Numbered from the stretch's first letter, positions 40,513-51,921 are shown. The stretch is DNA of 64,000 nucleotides from Agrostemma githago (GCA_958450325.1 OY288256.1:46394953-46458952); one strand, 5' to 3'. A program made the numbers and translations. Notes: generated by a model from the sequence alone, not told the origin.

Positions 40513-41745
40513 CTACCTACACACACAAAAAAACAAAAAAACACAAACAAGCAAAGAAGCATATATACACGGTACCAACATATCTAAACAAGCTAACAAA
40601 TTGTTTAAAAAACTGGTCAAGGACCTCATTAGCTTGTCAAACAAGCTAGACCAGTCATCACCAAAATGATCATAATGAATAAACATTAATAAGCATGACC
40701 AATAGTGGATAATAGAGGTAAGAAGGCTAATAAGTGGTTTGTGAGACAAGATGTGCATACCGAATATCTCAATTTTACCAGTAGGCTCATCATAAAATTC
40801 AAGTTGCACAAGAAAGTAGTCTAATACCTCAAAACCACTCAAAATACCCATCTTACCACTTTCACTCTTCCTATGAGAGGTGCTAATATCTCCGTTTTCG
40901 GTGCTCTCTATAACAGTTTCCATAAGAAACAAGTCTAAAAGCAAACTGATCTCATGGAAAGAATCGACACAATCTTCCTCACTTATCATGAGCTCAAATA
41001 CAGGGCTAAGAGAAACAAGGTCAATACAATCGATAACTGAAAGAGATTCATCCTCAACAAATTTCTTTAATACAGGTTTCTCAAAGAAACCATCACAATC
41101 CCATGTATCGTCAAGCACAAATTCATAAGGAGTGTCAAAGTGTAAGGAATCAACGAGAGCATCATTATCATCACTAACCCCCTCCTCTACCATGAAGTCA
41201 AAGAGAGGATTATGCATCATTTCCACATTAATTATATCCTCAAACACAGGATTCTCAAAACAATTACCCAATGAGAAATCCTGTACTTCAATTTCAGCAT
41301 CAACATGGTGAGATTGAACATTATACACATAATCATCATCGTCATCATCAATTATGTTCTCAAGGGGTGGGGAAGATGGAATATCATGCATAACACTCAC
41401 ATTGACACAGGGAGGAGAAACATGACATACACTAGCATCATACACATCAACAAGAGAGTAGGAATCGACCCCATCACTTAACAAAGAAGAAATATGTGGG
41501 TCATTTCTAGGTTGTGGACCTCTCCCAAATTCTCGATGGTCATGGCCACTGGCTATTTTCGCAATCAAAGCATGTACGTCTTCCACTTCCAAATCATAGA
41601 ATTTCCAGTTAGATGCAACAAAAATCAAATCTCTATGAGAAGGAAGCAAGCTATCAAAGAATGTTAATGTGGTAAGCCAAAGTTGGATGCCATGATGGGG
41701 ACAAGCTCTCAATAAGCTCCTGAACCTACTCCAAGAATCACTCAA
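40513..41745 (-). CDS. Athila-N 410-codon frame: gag remnant fused to an acidic protein of unknown function
   Basis: The frame is open from just after a stop near 41760 to 40513. The first codon taken (41745) is TTG, so the true start lies upstream in the broken gag. Residues about 1-75 are Athila gag (WSRFRSLLRACPHHGIQ, then FDSLLPSHRDL). The rest is unlike any family I recognise. It is strongly acidic, with runs such as DDDDDD near 41340 and repeated short modules (ENPVFEDII, EKPVLKKFVEDE, SPVFELMISEED). A more hydrophobic C-terminal 90 residues end in a Cys/Leu/Phe-rich segment that could be membrane-seeking. It occupies the slot where protease and pol should be. The long intact frame in a pol-less element suggests recent selection or recent origin. 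Confidence 0.6.
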   Translation of the reverse strand: MSDSWSRFRSLLRACPHHGIQLWLTTLTFFDSLLPSHRDLIFVASNWKFYDLEVEDVHALIAKIASGHDHREFGRGPQPRNDPHISSLLSDGVDSYSLVDVYDASVCHVSPPCVNVSVMHDIPSSPPLENIIDDDDDDYVYNVQSHHVDAEIEVQDFSLGNCFENPVFEDIINVEMMHNPLFDFMVEEGVSDDNDALVDSLHFDTPYEFVLDDTWDCDGFFEKPVLKKFVEDESLSVIDCIDLVSLSPVFELMISEEDCVDSFHEISLLLDLFLMETVIESTENGDISTSHRKSESGKMGILSGFEVLDYFLVQLEFYDEPTGKIEIFGMHILSHKPLISLLTSIIHYWSCLLMFIHYDHFGDDWSSLFDKLMRSLTSFLNNLLACLDMLVPCIYASLLVCVFLFFCVCR

Positions 41746-42321
41746 ACTCTCAAACTCGCCCTATCTAAAATTAAGAATGTCTTGTCTAAACTTGGTTGTT
41801 TTAGCAGGAAGAAAATAATTCCTAAGGAAGGCTAGAGCTAATGGTTCCCAGGAGAATAAAGTGTTAGGAGGGTGTAAGTATAATCATTCCCAAGCTTCGC
41901 CTTTAAGGAAAAAGGGAAAAAGCATGAGAAATATGGTCTCAATTGGCAAATCACCCCTCCTCACAAAACTATAATAATCCACAAACCTCTGAAGAAGTTT
42001 AAACACATCTTCACTCTCAAACCCGTGAAAGGCATTCTACTCCACCAACTCAATAAATCCCGGGTCAACATAGAAGTCTAGACCCTCCAAATTTCCAAGG
42101 TTAATAGGTGAAGCAAGCATCTCGGGTTTTGGTGAATAATGATCAGCTATAGTAGGCATGGTGAGAACAAGAAGAACAGAGATATATACAACACTCAAGA
42201 TGGGAAGGAGAAGAAAGAAAGAAATCAAAAAAAGAAAATTAAGTAAAAAAGAAATACTCCCACTGAGTATTATTCTACTACAAATAATATTAAAAAAAGA
42301 AGATAATAATAGTAATAACAC
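41746..42321 (-). pseudogene. Athila-N gag N-terminus, broken by stops
   Basis: The frame from about 42159 (ATG; MPTIADHYSPKPEML) is continuous with the 410-codon frame but has in-frame stops near 42039, 41890 and 41760. Gag words are present: FHGFESEDVFKLLQRF, ETIFLMLFPFSLKGEAWE and FLRNYFLPAKTTKFRQ. It would encode the N-terminal half of the capsid domain. Confidence 0.65.
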
Positions 42322-42453
42322 TAATAATATGATTCACGTACAGGAGACAAAAAATTTTTTTTTTAAAAAAATATATACAAAATAAATAAATAAATAAATA
42401 GAAAAACGACTAATACTAAAACTAAAACAAGACTAATATTTAATTAAGCACCA

Positions 42454-42471
42454 TCCCCGGCAACGGCGCCA
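42454..42471 (-). promoter_or_regulatory. Primer binding site of Athila-N, tRNA-Asp type
   Basis: The minus strand reads TGGCGCCGTTGCCGGGGA, identical to that of Athila-R (15091-15108). It lies 3 bp from the LTR at 42475. Confidence 0.88.
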
Positions 42472-42474
42472 TTT

Positions 42475-43681
42475 TGACGTAGGAATTTGTCGCGGATCCC
42501 CACAATCAAACAAGAACCTAACTCTACTAACTGGGTAGCTAGGATAAGTCGGGTATCGAATCCACAGGGACGGTGAGTTAAATGAAAAGTCTCGGTCTAG
42601 TTAAAGGCTTAGTCGGAGAAATACGGTTTGGGTTGAATAAGTCTAAACTAATGAACTAAACTAACTATATAGGAAAACGATAACAAATATAAGAAAATGG
42701 TCTAGGGTCAAGGTCAACAAGGTATAGTCTCAGGGGAGTTGTCGAAATCATAAAATAGTTGATTAAGGTCAGTAATAGGCATAAGATAGGCTCTCTCGAG
42801 TCTCTGTCTACCATAGGACGGTCCTAACGGGCTCTCGCTACTTACTAGGTCGACCTACTCCAATGAACGCAAGTCTAACCTAAACTCAGCTCTCGATCTT
42901 AAGTTCAGGTTAACTGAATTCATTAACTAATCTGGCCAGGACAAGAAAATCATGTAATTATAACGTTAAAACGGAGATTAATAACGATTAATCTACAATT
43001 AAATCAACTCAAGCTAAAATCCCAATTAAGACAAACCGAACTAACCCTAACCCTAGAATTGACTACTCTATCATGATTGAAATTAAACTATTTAAATTAT
43101 CCAATACTAATAACATCATAACAAATCTAATTAAGCAATAAAGATGCAAACTATAATAAAATCCACAACTAAAACAACGTACAATGAATTCTAAATAAAA
43201 CGAGTAAGAAGACAAAGGGAAGGAAGATAAAGCAAAGAAATTAACAAAGACGATAGGCATTGAGCTAACTAAGAAATCTGTACGTACACAATGCTTTCTA
43301 ATAAAAAATAGAGAAGAGAGTCAAAGACCTTTTTTTTCCATTGCTAATCTCATTCCCCCTAATCTATACGGCTCCCCCCTCCTTCAAACTCACTTACTTC
43401 CCCCTAGTTCAATCTCTTTTACTTGATGTTTTAAGAGTGAGTGAGTCCGTTAGTACGTGGGCTTTGACGGAACGGGTCTTATTTGGACCTGTCCAACACT
43501 CGTCTTTTATTTTGTTTTTGTTGTCTTTTAACTCATCTTGACCCGTCTTTACTTGGTTATTCCAGAGAAGGTACCTACAAAATAGAAACGAGACAAAGCA
43601 GTACCAAATTCTCGTACACAAAATCGGACTAAATAACGGATAAAAGTAGGGGGTAAATCACCACTAAAATATCACTTATCA
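42475..43681 (-). repeat. 5' LTR of Athila-N
   Basis: 1207 bp, the same length as 38163-39369. Differences are scattered single bases and a compensating indel (an extra GTGA near 43441). Confidence 0.92.
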
Positions 43682-43686
43682 TTATG
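43682..43686. repeat. Target-site duplication of Athila-N, right copy (TTATG)
   Basis: TTATG directly follows the LTR end CACTTATCA, matching 38158-38162. Confidence 0.9.
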
Positions 43687-44797
43687 CCAATTATCGATCT
43701 GAGATGTTTAGAGTGTATTCACTTTAGTTAAAGAACTAAGGTGGAGTGATTGGGTGTGACCTCTTGAAATTGACAATTACCGAGATACCGTGTTTGGGTC
43801 ATGGTGACTGGCTTGGATGGTTTTGGAATGTGGAGCTAGGTAATAAGTGGTTTCGATAGATCAAAATCTGGAGCTTGATTTTTGTGGAGTTAGGGCTATG
43901 GGCTAAAGTTTCGTAATGTGGTAGGAAAAGGGAAGCTGAGTAAAAATGACTCAGACTTCAATCGGGTGGGTTGTAAATTACGTGGGATCTGATTTCCATG
44001 TTTGGCCCTAACGGTTGGGATTATCCTATTGAGCTTGAATCCTCAAAATTCCAGACTCTCCTAACAAGTGTCTCGGGAAGGTCTTAAGGGTTGTAATGTA
44101 GGGAGGCTATTTGGGTGCTAGTTGACTGGACTGTTTATTTTTTCTTTTTCCTTTTTTTTTTACTTTTTGTTCGGACTGTGTCCTTAAAGTCGAGTTGAAT
44201 GATTGGGGTTTTATTTTGACCGTTGATTTTGGTCTTGATCATTGAATTTGGCCGGTTTAGTTCGGCCTTGGTTTCATTTTTTCTTTGGCTCCTTTTGGCC
44301 ATTTCAGACTTCTTTTTCTTTTTGTCATACTAGCACCTATGGTAGGAATTGGTCGGTCTTTATTCAAGAGATATTTATTGTGGGAAATGGGTTTGCCTTC
44401 CATCTTTGATCACAAGCTAAGAGACTATCTAGATTTGTCATAGGATTTGGGAATGCTCGTTCAAAGGGATGGTTATGTGGCTTTCTACACCAGACATGAG
44501 ATAGGTAAAAAGAGAACACGGGACCTCGGTTCTTGTAATTCTCGTTGTTTTGAGGTTTGTTTGATTGTTATCGATAAATGGCATAGTATCGAGTCGTAAG
44601 CGAGAAATAAAATTTTTAAATCAAGCGATTGTCGAGGCGCATTATAAAGGAAGAAAAGTTTATTTCTTTTTATTGATAGTAATAAGCGGGCTATGCGCCC
44701 GAGATATTGTTTTCGGGGAGATGGAGGACAGATCCCCTCGCACCTCTTGACTCGGAGTAAAAACGAAAGACATTTGTTATACTATTAGGTCTAGGCC
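43687..44797 (-). other. Tat-B internal sequence without recognisable pol
   Basis: About 1.1 kb between gag and the Athila-N insertion. I find no protease, reverse transcriptase or integrase motif. T-rich stretches occur near 44140-44165 and 44275-44320. Confidence 0.5.
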
Positions 44798-45535
44798 CTA
44801 AGACGAACTAGACTCTGACTCAGACACAGATTTACTCGGCTCGGCGGATGCCCTTGGGTTGTCAGGATTTTCCTTAATATTCCGGACATTCTCCTCTATA
44901 GGGTCGAGGTGGAAACAATCGATGGTGTCGTCAAAGACAGCGTGAATGCTAAAGGGGTTTATGATATTGTTTGGTTTCTCGGGTGGAGGGAGAGGAATCG
45001 TCCCGCTTTCTATCATATTTTGTATGACATGCTTGAGTCGATAGCAGGACTCGGTATCGTGCCCGTTACCTTGGTGATATAGTTAATAAGCATTAGGGGT
45101 CCAACTTTTGCCTCATCTGCTGACTGGTGGATCTGGAGTGGAACCCATGGGTGAGAGTAACCCTTGATCGACTAGGCACTTAAGAGCTTCGGTGTAAGAT
45201 GAATTGATTGGGGTAAACTCTCTCGGTGATCTTTCTACTTTGTTGGATGTGGTTTTATAAGGTCTTGGTGTTCTTTCCGTATCGACTTTAGGAAGCTTTG
45301 ATCGGGTGGAGCATTGGGATAATCTATCCTGGGTAGGCTTTTGGGCATGATAATTGCCCGAATTGGCGTTCATTTTGCTTTCTGTGACTCTATTCTCAAG
45401 GAAATTGAGGCGGCTATCGATGTAACGGACGGAGAAAATCAAACGGGTTACCGAAGTACGGATGTTGCGAACCAATTTGGTTAGGGTATGGACATCGTTG
45501 CAGATGCTTTCAATGGCGCTTGAATCTATCGACAT
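44798..45535 (-). pseudogene. Tat-B gag remnant
   Basis: ATG at 45535. The first piece (45535-45113) has an N-terminal helical region and the linker YTEALKCLVDQGLLSPMG, homologous to the Tat-A gag linker. The frame then reaches the zinc-binding motif LYHQGNGHDTESCYRLK (about 45030-45085), where the first Cys codon is replaced by TAA. It continues as 45016-44798 (PLPPPEKPNN..., Ser-rich end). The capsid core present in Tat-A is missing, so gag is both internally deleted and broken. Confidence 0.7.
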
Positions 45536-47178
45536 GTTGGGGAGTGATTCTAGTGGGAAAGGAACAAAAGGTCAGATCGGATCTACCAGATGACTTAAAG
45601 ACTCGAGGAATGCTCCTAGTAGAGCGACACGGGAATAAGACCCTTGATTTGCGTGTGTGTGCGGTCATTGGCTTAAGGACTCAGGTGCTTTAGACTCTCG
45701 ATGTATTTGGCGGAAAGCCTTATGGAGTCATGTCCCCAAAGCGAGACGATTTGACACTAATCTCGGAGGTGAGATTTAAAAGAGGACTTTCTTGAGATGA
45801 GACGACCCAAAATGTAAGACCTCGAGTAGAGGCAACCCTAATAACTAACACAGACAGTTAATCACACGATTGTACGACGTAAGAAGTTGATCGCGATCCC
45901 GGCTCAGGATCAAAGAATTTTGATATATGTTTTTCTTTCCAAAACGACCAATCTTTGCGGCGAATTTTTTTTCTAAAAGGATATTTGTAAAAATTAGAGT
46001 GACGATGGTGTGGTGACATCGTTTGTGACATGAGAGTGTGTTGCTATACGTGCGTCGAAGATTCGACGATAGCAAAAGTGTAAATGTATTTTTTTTTAAA
46101 AGAAGCACAGTTCTTAAGGGAACCAGTTTTGGAAATGGTGACGTGGTGCTTTTATCGAAACTACTATTAATTAGCTAGTTCGATACTTGTGGTGTACATG
46201 GGGCTCGTGGAAGAGCATGAAATCTAGTGATGGTGTTTTGGAGGTGTTACTAAATTCTTATTAAAGAATTTAGGTGATGAATAGTGTCTTTAAAAAAACT
46301 CTTTTTTAGAAAAAACTTTTAAAACTAGCGACCCACGTTCGTCGGTTGGGTTAACTAGCATTTAATGGTGGGGAATGTAAATTGTTTCGAGGGTGTAATC
46401 ATTTCGGGTTCCTTGACCACATTAATTGAAGTTTCGGTTGTGTTGACGGTACGTAAAAAAACGATTTTTTTTAAATAAAATGTAACCGTTTGGTGTACCT
46501 TGATCCCATTAATCGGGAGTCTCGGTGATATTAACGGTAATCATTGTTGACGGGTTTTACTTTGGCCAAGGCGATGGCACTAAAAAAAACTCTTTGTTTT
46601 AAAGTAGTGAGTGTAAAATTTGCCATGATAACGACATCTAAAAATATTTTCCCTTTTTGGAAATTATGGTTTGACCGGGGTACTGACACTTAAAAGGTCG
46701 TTTTGAAAAGAAAGGGTATTTTTCGAAAACGAAATTGGGTGCAGTTGAATATGTTGGCGTGGTTGAATCCAGTTTTTTAGTATTTTATTTGAGTTGGATT
46801 GTTCAAACACGCTACACATAACTAGGAATGCATACACTCATGCAGGATGCAGACACGGGTAGGTTAGGGTAGGCTACCACCCACGAATAGTCTTTACTTA
46901 GGCATTTGACCAATCATCTGGGGAGACGAGTGTCATACCATCCGTTCGGAACTATCCGCTTATTATTCCCGCGGGGTACGCGTTAGGCGGCCGGAGCGTC
47001 AATCGAGGATCTTTCCGCGTGTCCCTAAAGATCTTACCGCGAAGAGGTCGATTGATCCTGATATCGGTTAGGGTGGGCGTTTTAGGGCCAAAACCTGTAG
47101 TGACCACAACTAGGAATTAAGAAATGAGCTTCACCAACCTCGTTTAAGTTACACCACCACTGAAAACTTGTTTCTAAT
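45536..47178 (-). other. Tat-B leader between primer site and gag
   Basis: About 1.6 kb without a gene, with A/T runs near 46290-46320 and 46560-46620. The word GGTGTACCTTGATC...ATTAATCGG and a similar one at 46415 suggest a local duplication. Confidence 0.45.
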
Positions 47179-47196
47179 TCCCCAGCGGAGTCACCA
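47179..47196 (-). promoter_or_regulatory. Primer binding site of Tat-B, tRNA-Arg type
   Basis: The minus strand reads TGGTGACTCCGCTGGGGA, one base different from the Tat-A site. It lies 5 bp from the LTR end at 47202. Confidence 0.65.
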
Positions 47197-47201
47197 AACT
47201 A

Positions 47202-49352
47202 TGGACGTCCATCCGCACCGCCCGGCACCCCGCGCGGGACCGACCCGGTTTTTTAACGTGTGGCGGCGGCCACCCATGCGGCCCCCTCTCGGTCGGGGTC
47301 CGGTCCGATCTCGCGTACGAAGCTATGATTCGGACCTCGACTCGGATGACGATCCGGACTTGTACTAGACGGGTGCGGGCACCCGTGTTTCCGTTTGGAA
47401 TCAATCGAGTCGTGGTTTTAAATGTTTAAAGGCCGTTTTGTTTGGTAAGGCGACATTTTTAATGAACTGAATTTGTTGCCGATTTATGGAGTCACCACCG
47501 AGTCAATTATGGGGACTCGGAAACCGTTCAAGTCAACTTTGATCCCTTGCCGGCTCAAAGTTGAGTGGCACGGGACCGAAAGATTAAGACTTGTACCCTT
47601 AAGCACTCCATGCCTGGAATGACTCTCATTGCCAATGGTTTCGGACATCCGGACACCCTTGATTCTGAGTAAGGGGTGAGGGTACGTATTGGGAAGCCAA
47701 GATAGATGTCAACACCCAATCCCGCCCGCACTATAGCGGCCTCTACTAATCATACGGTGGGATGATAACCCAGTTCTTTTGTTGTGGTGAAAATACTGTA
47801 ACATCCGTTATTTTAACCCTATACCTTTTGCTACGTCGGTTGTTTAAAGACAAGTAAGTTTTGTCATCGAAGTAGTTGTGTTTACATTCTTTGCACGCGA
47901 TTTCACGTGACATGCAGGCCATGAAAAGATGCACGTAGAAGAGTAGAGAGTACTAGTATTATACGTATTAGCACATCAGTTTTAACGTGATAATACGGAT
48001 ATTAGTCATTCTCGTGGTATACCTTACCTGGTATTCTGCTTAAGATGCGTCGGTTCGGTATTAATAGAGATGCATCGAACCATACATGGCGAGCACCGGG
48101 ACTAATACGGAACCCGACCATCGCTTTGTTCAATTTTAGCTGATTTACGTTTTGAATTCCGTGTTAAATGATTTAGCCTGCGATTATAAGGTCATAAAAG
48201 CAATTAATCATACGAAAATCTTTAAATGCGAACGTAAGTAAATCACGTTGTAAGGAATTGCACCCTCGGAGTATACACTAAACGGGACACGATGCATAGA
48301 TAGTTGAGAACGGATCTCTGAATTACTCGGGTCTATTTAGTGTGTTTTAGTGTTTGCGGTTGAAGTTGGGACGTTACGTATTTTAGTGAGTGCTTGCGGA
48401 CCTAGTGTCCGCATCTAATGTTGTCGTAGTGCATATAAAGGAAAGTGCGAAAATGTGAAGTTTTGTTAAGATGGCAACCTAGTGACGATTCAACTTCAAC
48501 AGGCGGATCCTTCTAGCTTGACCAGTGATTTCGGCAGAGCTCCGCTGCCGTTGACCCTTCCTGCGGCTACTCCGGCAGAGCTTCGTTACTATGGACTGAT
48601 TCTGCGGCTAATCCGGCAGAACTTCGTTTCTAGACTTGAGCTTGTCGAACACAGGCACCTCGGTATCGAGTGAGGTGCTCGAAGGTGAGGAGTAGCGTCG
48701 ATGTCGCTTTTTTATCGGAACTACGATCGAGTGGATCGTTTGCCTCGGGTGTCGGAGTGCGATCCCTTAGCGAGAGAATAGAGGGAGAAGAGAAGGATGA
48801 ATTGTGTATCGAATGAATGAGGTGAGGGGGGGTATTTGTAGGTGTTTCCGGCCCTCGTCGCCCATATGGACGCCTGAGTTGTGGCGCACCAAGACTCAGG
48901 CGCCTGGGTTCAGGCATGGGGAGTCTCGGACGCGTGAGGCGAGGCGGTTGGAGTTTTGAAGATACGATTTTGATACTTTTCAAAACCGAGGGAGCGGAGT
49001 ATAGTACGTATCTTAGAGCCTAAGGTTTCCCTGTGTTACCCTAGCGCCGTGAGCTTAGTGGGCCTCGGGTGTGCATTCGAGGTTCGCTTGGCGCGGTGAT
49101 GACTCGGTTTGAGTTTCGGGACCGACTCGGGGTCCCGGTGTCAGAATTGACTCTAATTAGTGTCTATGCGACCGTAACGACACGACTAAGGCTGCCACCA
49201 TGTTAGTTTAATTTTTACGAGTAATTTATTTGATCCGTTCTATAGAAAAACTACCTAAAACATCGCGAACCCGTGTCGCATTGCAGTCCTATCGTCATCG
49301 GGTGTTTGTTGGGCACTTCTGCAGCCACCAGGTCTAAATCTGGGTGTCTACA
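47202..49352 (-). repeat. Complete 5' LTR of Tat-B
   Basis: 2151 bp. The minus strand starts TGTAGACACCC at 49352 and ends CGTCCA at 47202. The part near 47640-47760 is homologous to the Tat-A LTR (GAGTAAGGGGTGAGGGTACG, GCCCGCAC.TAGCGGCCTC). The end nearest the primer site is very GC-rich. Dyads upstream of a TATA-like box are at 48832-48920. Confidence 0.82.
48832..48920 (-). promoter_or_regulatory. TATA-like box and upstream dyads in the Tat-B LTR
   Basis: On the minus strand TACAAATACC (48831-48840) resembles the TATA region of Tat-A. Just upstream lie CGCCTGAGT (48871-48879) paired with ACTCAGGCG (48894-48902), and the perfect palindrome CAGGCGCCTG (48897-48906). The position matches the Tat-A palindromes but the sequence does not. 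Confidence 0.5.
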
Positions 49353-50160
49353 AGATTGATCGCTTTAATTCGCTTTTAAAAACGATAACCCGATAGATTT
49401 TTACCAAAACATATAGAAATGAAAATCGGTGTGAAGCTGTGACGTTCCATCCACGGGCAAATTGAATTGATCCCGGAACGAAAAAAACTACGTCAACTGA
49501 AATCAAAATTTTACGGGAAATTGACTAGTAATGCATGCATTTGAAGATACTAAGGAAGCCATGATAAGAAATGTTTGAGGTGGCCGGATTCTCGTGGATT
49601 GATTTGGAGTATATATAGGTGGGCAAGAAGAAAAGATTAATGAACAAATCTTTCTCAATTCATATGCATAATTAATTATGAGGTTCTCCTTGAATGCTAG
49701 CACAGTACAATCTTCAAAAGAACCTGGGAAAATTCAAGCTTGGTACACGCTTCATCTTACTCAACCGATACAACAGGCGTACATAGTAATTAGCCATTAT
49801 CCTTGGAAACTTGATGTTACAAAATTAATAGCTCATAATAGCACGTAATAATAGGTTTTGTTCAAACCAAATTAAATACAATGGAGCTCAGTTAAGTTGT
49901 CGTTGTTTGACTTGAGGATAATTGCAAAATTAATGTGTATTATATGAAGCACAACTGGATGAATACGGCCTAGCTGCTACATTGCTCAAATACTTGCAAA
50001 CGGTCAAAGAAAGAAGGGGACTAGTGGAATCAATGGAATTTATTCAAATTAAATTCCAAGATTCACCAAGATTACGGTTTGCTATGGATGAGCTTTCGTA
50101 TAATACGTAAAATGTAAAATTCATTGACGGATAAGGACCAATTAAGTTCAAGTTATGTCT
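49353..50160. other. AT-rich segment without recognised gene
   Basis: About 800 bp to the right of Tat-B. There is no ORF longer than about 66 codons. It may be the internal 3' tail of the element whose LTR is at 50976-51921. Confidence 0.4.
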
Positions 50161-50164
50161 TTAC

Positions 50165-50975
50165 AAGGATTAAATTATCAAGACGATGTACCCAAGTTAT
50201 CCGTCAAAGTTAAAATGAACGGTCAGGTGACATCTCAAACATGTTTGGGTACTCTTTAACCACAAGTTGAGTATCTATCGACACTACTACAAAACTGGTC
50301 ATAGACATCACCTAATAGACATAGGTTAAAAAAATAGATGTAGAAATACCCTATATCTATTTTTAATAGACATAGGTTAATGGAAAAACCCATGTATACA
50401 AAGGAGAATATGCATAGGTCAAAATCATAACCCATGGTTATAAATTATAGACATGAGTTAATCTGCAAACCTATGCCTAATATAAAAATAGACATGGGTT
50501 TTTAGAAAACCTATATCTATGTTTTGTATAGACATAGGTTGTACGACCTATGTCTAAGTATTATTGGACAATAGATGTCACTCAACTTAACATGAGTCGC
50601 AAACCCATGTCTATTAGTGAAAACGACCCATGTCTATTTGATGTTTTGTATTAGTGCGACTTCGAAGTCAAAAGAAAATCAAAGTCATGTAGTCATCCGT
50701 CAAGTCGTAAAATGACAAGATGACGTCTCAAATTTGACATAGGTACTCCTACGACAAGTTGAGTACCTATGGCTATGGACTTCCAAGTCAAAGAAAATTA
50801 AGGTTGCGTAGTCATCCGACAAGTCACAAAATGACAGAACGATATCTTAAATTTTTGCTTGTTACTCCTACGACAAGTTAAGTACCTATGGACTTCCAAG
50901 TCAAAAGAAAAAAATTCGAGACTATGTCCTTGGACGGTCAAACCGTCTACGCGACAAGGTCCCGAGGGGGCAATT
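50165..50975. repeat. Degenerate ~115-bp tandem repeats interrupted by a MITE
   Basis: About three copies share the order GTCATCCG.CAAGTC, ATGACGTCTCAAATTTG-like, GGTACTC...ACGACAAGTTGAGTACCTATGG (key parts only): about 50165-50281, 50657-50780 and 50785-50895, with a partial copy after. The CACTA MITE sits at the end of the first. Confidence 0.6.
50282..50656. mobile_element. 375-bp CACTA-type MITE with CGA target duplication
   Basis: It starts CACTACTACAAAAC and ends GTTTTGTATTAGTG (near-perfect terminal inverted repeats of the CACTA type). It is flanked by the 3-bp duplication CGA (50279-50281 and 50657-50659). The interior is almost wholly copies of TAGACATAGGTT and its reverse complement AACCTATGTCTA, about ten in both orientations. 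These look like subterminal transposase-binding repeats. There is no coding sequence, so it depends on a transposase in trans. Confidence 0.9.
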
Positions 50976-51921
50976 TGTAAACACAGAAAATTTAATGAAG
51001 TGTGGAAAGACAAGAAACTAATGATTCTAATTAAGTCAATAACAAAGTTTGACTTAATTTAATTATATTTGTCCCGTAAAATTTAAAGTCAGCTCGGTTT
51101 ATTTTCGAGCTTGACTATTTGACACAAAAGTCAAATAGTTGTAAGTTTGGCCCAAAAGTCAAGAAAATATCAGGTGAACGCAAAAGTCATGAAAATGTAC
51201 ACTTGGCCAAAAGTCAAAAAAATGTCAAGTGGATGCAAAAGTCATGAAAATGTACACTTGGCCAAAAGTTTAAAAAATGTCAAGTTGACCCAAAAGTCAA
51301 GTGAATGCCAAGTTGGCCCAAAAGTCAATTAATAGTCAATCTGACCCAAAAGTCAAGCACTAGTCGATCTGGCCCAAATCTCAATAAAATGTCAATTTGA
51401 CCCAAATGTCAAGCTTTCAAAAATCCAAACTCCGAGTCCAACAAGAGTGGGTGAAAAATTCTATAAATAGAGGGCTTCTCCAAATATTTTTGGGAGAACA
51501 AAAAGGGACACAACAAAAATATATATACAACACAAACCCACTACAAAAAGTGAAGAGTAAAGAAGATTACAAAAGTTCTGAAATTCTCGAAGTATCCTTC
51601 CTTCCAAGTAGCATCAAACACTACAAATCTTTTCTTCCAAGTAGCAACAAGCACTACAAATTCGTGCCGCCAACCCAAGGAAATCAAATCGACATCAAGC
51701 ATCGAAAGGAGATTTAAGTCATCGTGACCCTTCCAAGAAGCTAAAATCAAGCAAGGAACACCTCACAAAGACCGTTGAAGTGTGTCTAAAAAACATAGTA
51801 GAATCAGAGGTAGAATAGAGAATTCAACACTTACAATTTTTTGATATTAATATTTTAATTTGTTTATCTGATTTTGTATTAAATATATTTATAATATTGC
51901 GATACAAAATTTGTTGTTACA
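50964..51921 (+). repeat. PPT and 3' LTR of an otherwise lost LTR retrotransposon
   Basis: The purine tract GAGGGGGCAATT (50964-50975) is followed by TGTAAACACAG. The probable end is ...TGTTGTTACA at 51921, giving 946 bp with TGTAA/TTACA ends. A TATA box, CTATAAATAG, is at 51461-51470, and a transcript-leader-like region follows. Only one LTR is present, so the ends are inferred. Confidence 0.5.
51130..51420. repeat. Array of AAAGTCAA / TTGAC motifs upstream of the TATA box
   Basis: More than a dozen GTCAA or GTCAT words, mostly in the frame GGCCCAAAAGTCAA with 20-40-bp spacing. A 60-bp direct repeat (about 51186-51270) is embedded. TTGAC is the W-box core recognised by WRKY factors. The array ends about 45 bp before the TATA box. 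Confidence 0.6.

Larger units (their letters stand above)
38163..43681 (-). mobile_element. Athila-N: complete non-autonomous Athila-type element nested in Tat-B
   Basis: 5519 bp, with 1207-bp LTRs at both ends and a perfect 5-bp target duplication TTATG (38158-38162 and 43682-43686). Read on the minus strand: 5' LTR (42475-43681), tRNA-Asp primer site, decayed gag N-terminus, a 410-codon open frame, hairpin plus second purine tract, PPT and 3' LTR (38163-39369). It has no pol. The LTRs differ by few bases (about 97-98% identical by eye), so it moved fairly recently, using enzymes from other elements. Confidence 0.93.
32393..49352 (-). mobile_element. Tat-B: decayed Tat/Retand-type element, host of Athila-N
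   Basis: Read on the minus strand from 49352: 2151-bp 5' LTR, tRNA-Arg-type primer site, leader, decayed gag, no pol, then (after the nested Athila-N at 38163-43681) a post-integrase block, an antisense gene remnant on the plus strand, many tandem repeats, PPT and only 60 bp of 3' LTR. Without the nested element it is about 11.4 kb. Tandem repeats in the 3' untranslated region are a described trait of Retand and Ogre. Confidence 0.85.

Noticed and set aside
47168..47368. GC-rich 66-codon frame rich in Arg and Pro
   Set aside because: It lies across the LTR end and primer site of Tat-B; composition, not a gene.
48482..48983. Small frames on both strands in the Tat-B LTR
   Set aside because: They lie wholly in U3 sequence with dyads; no family match and no matching frame in the Tat-A LTR.
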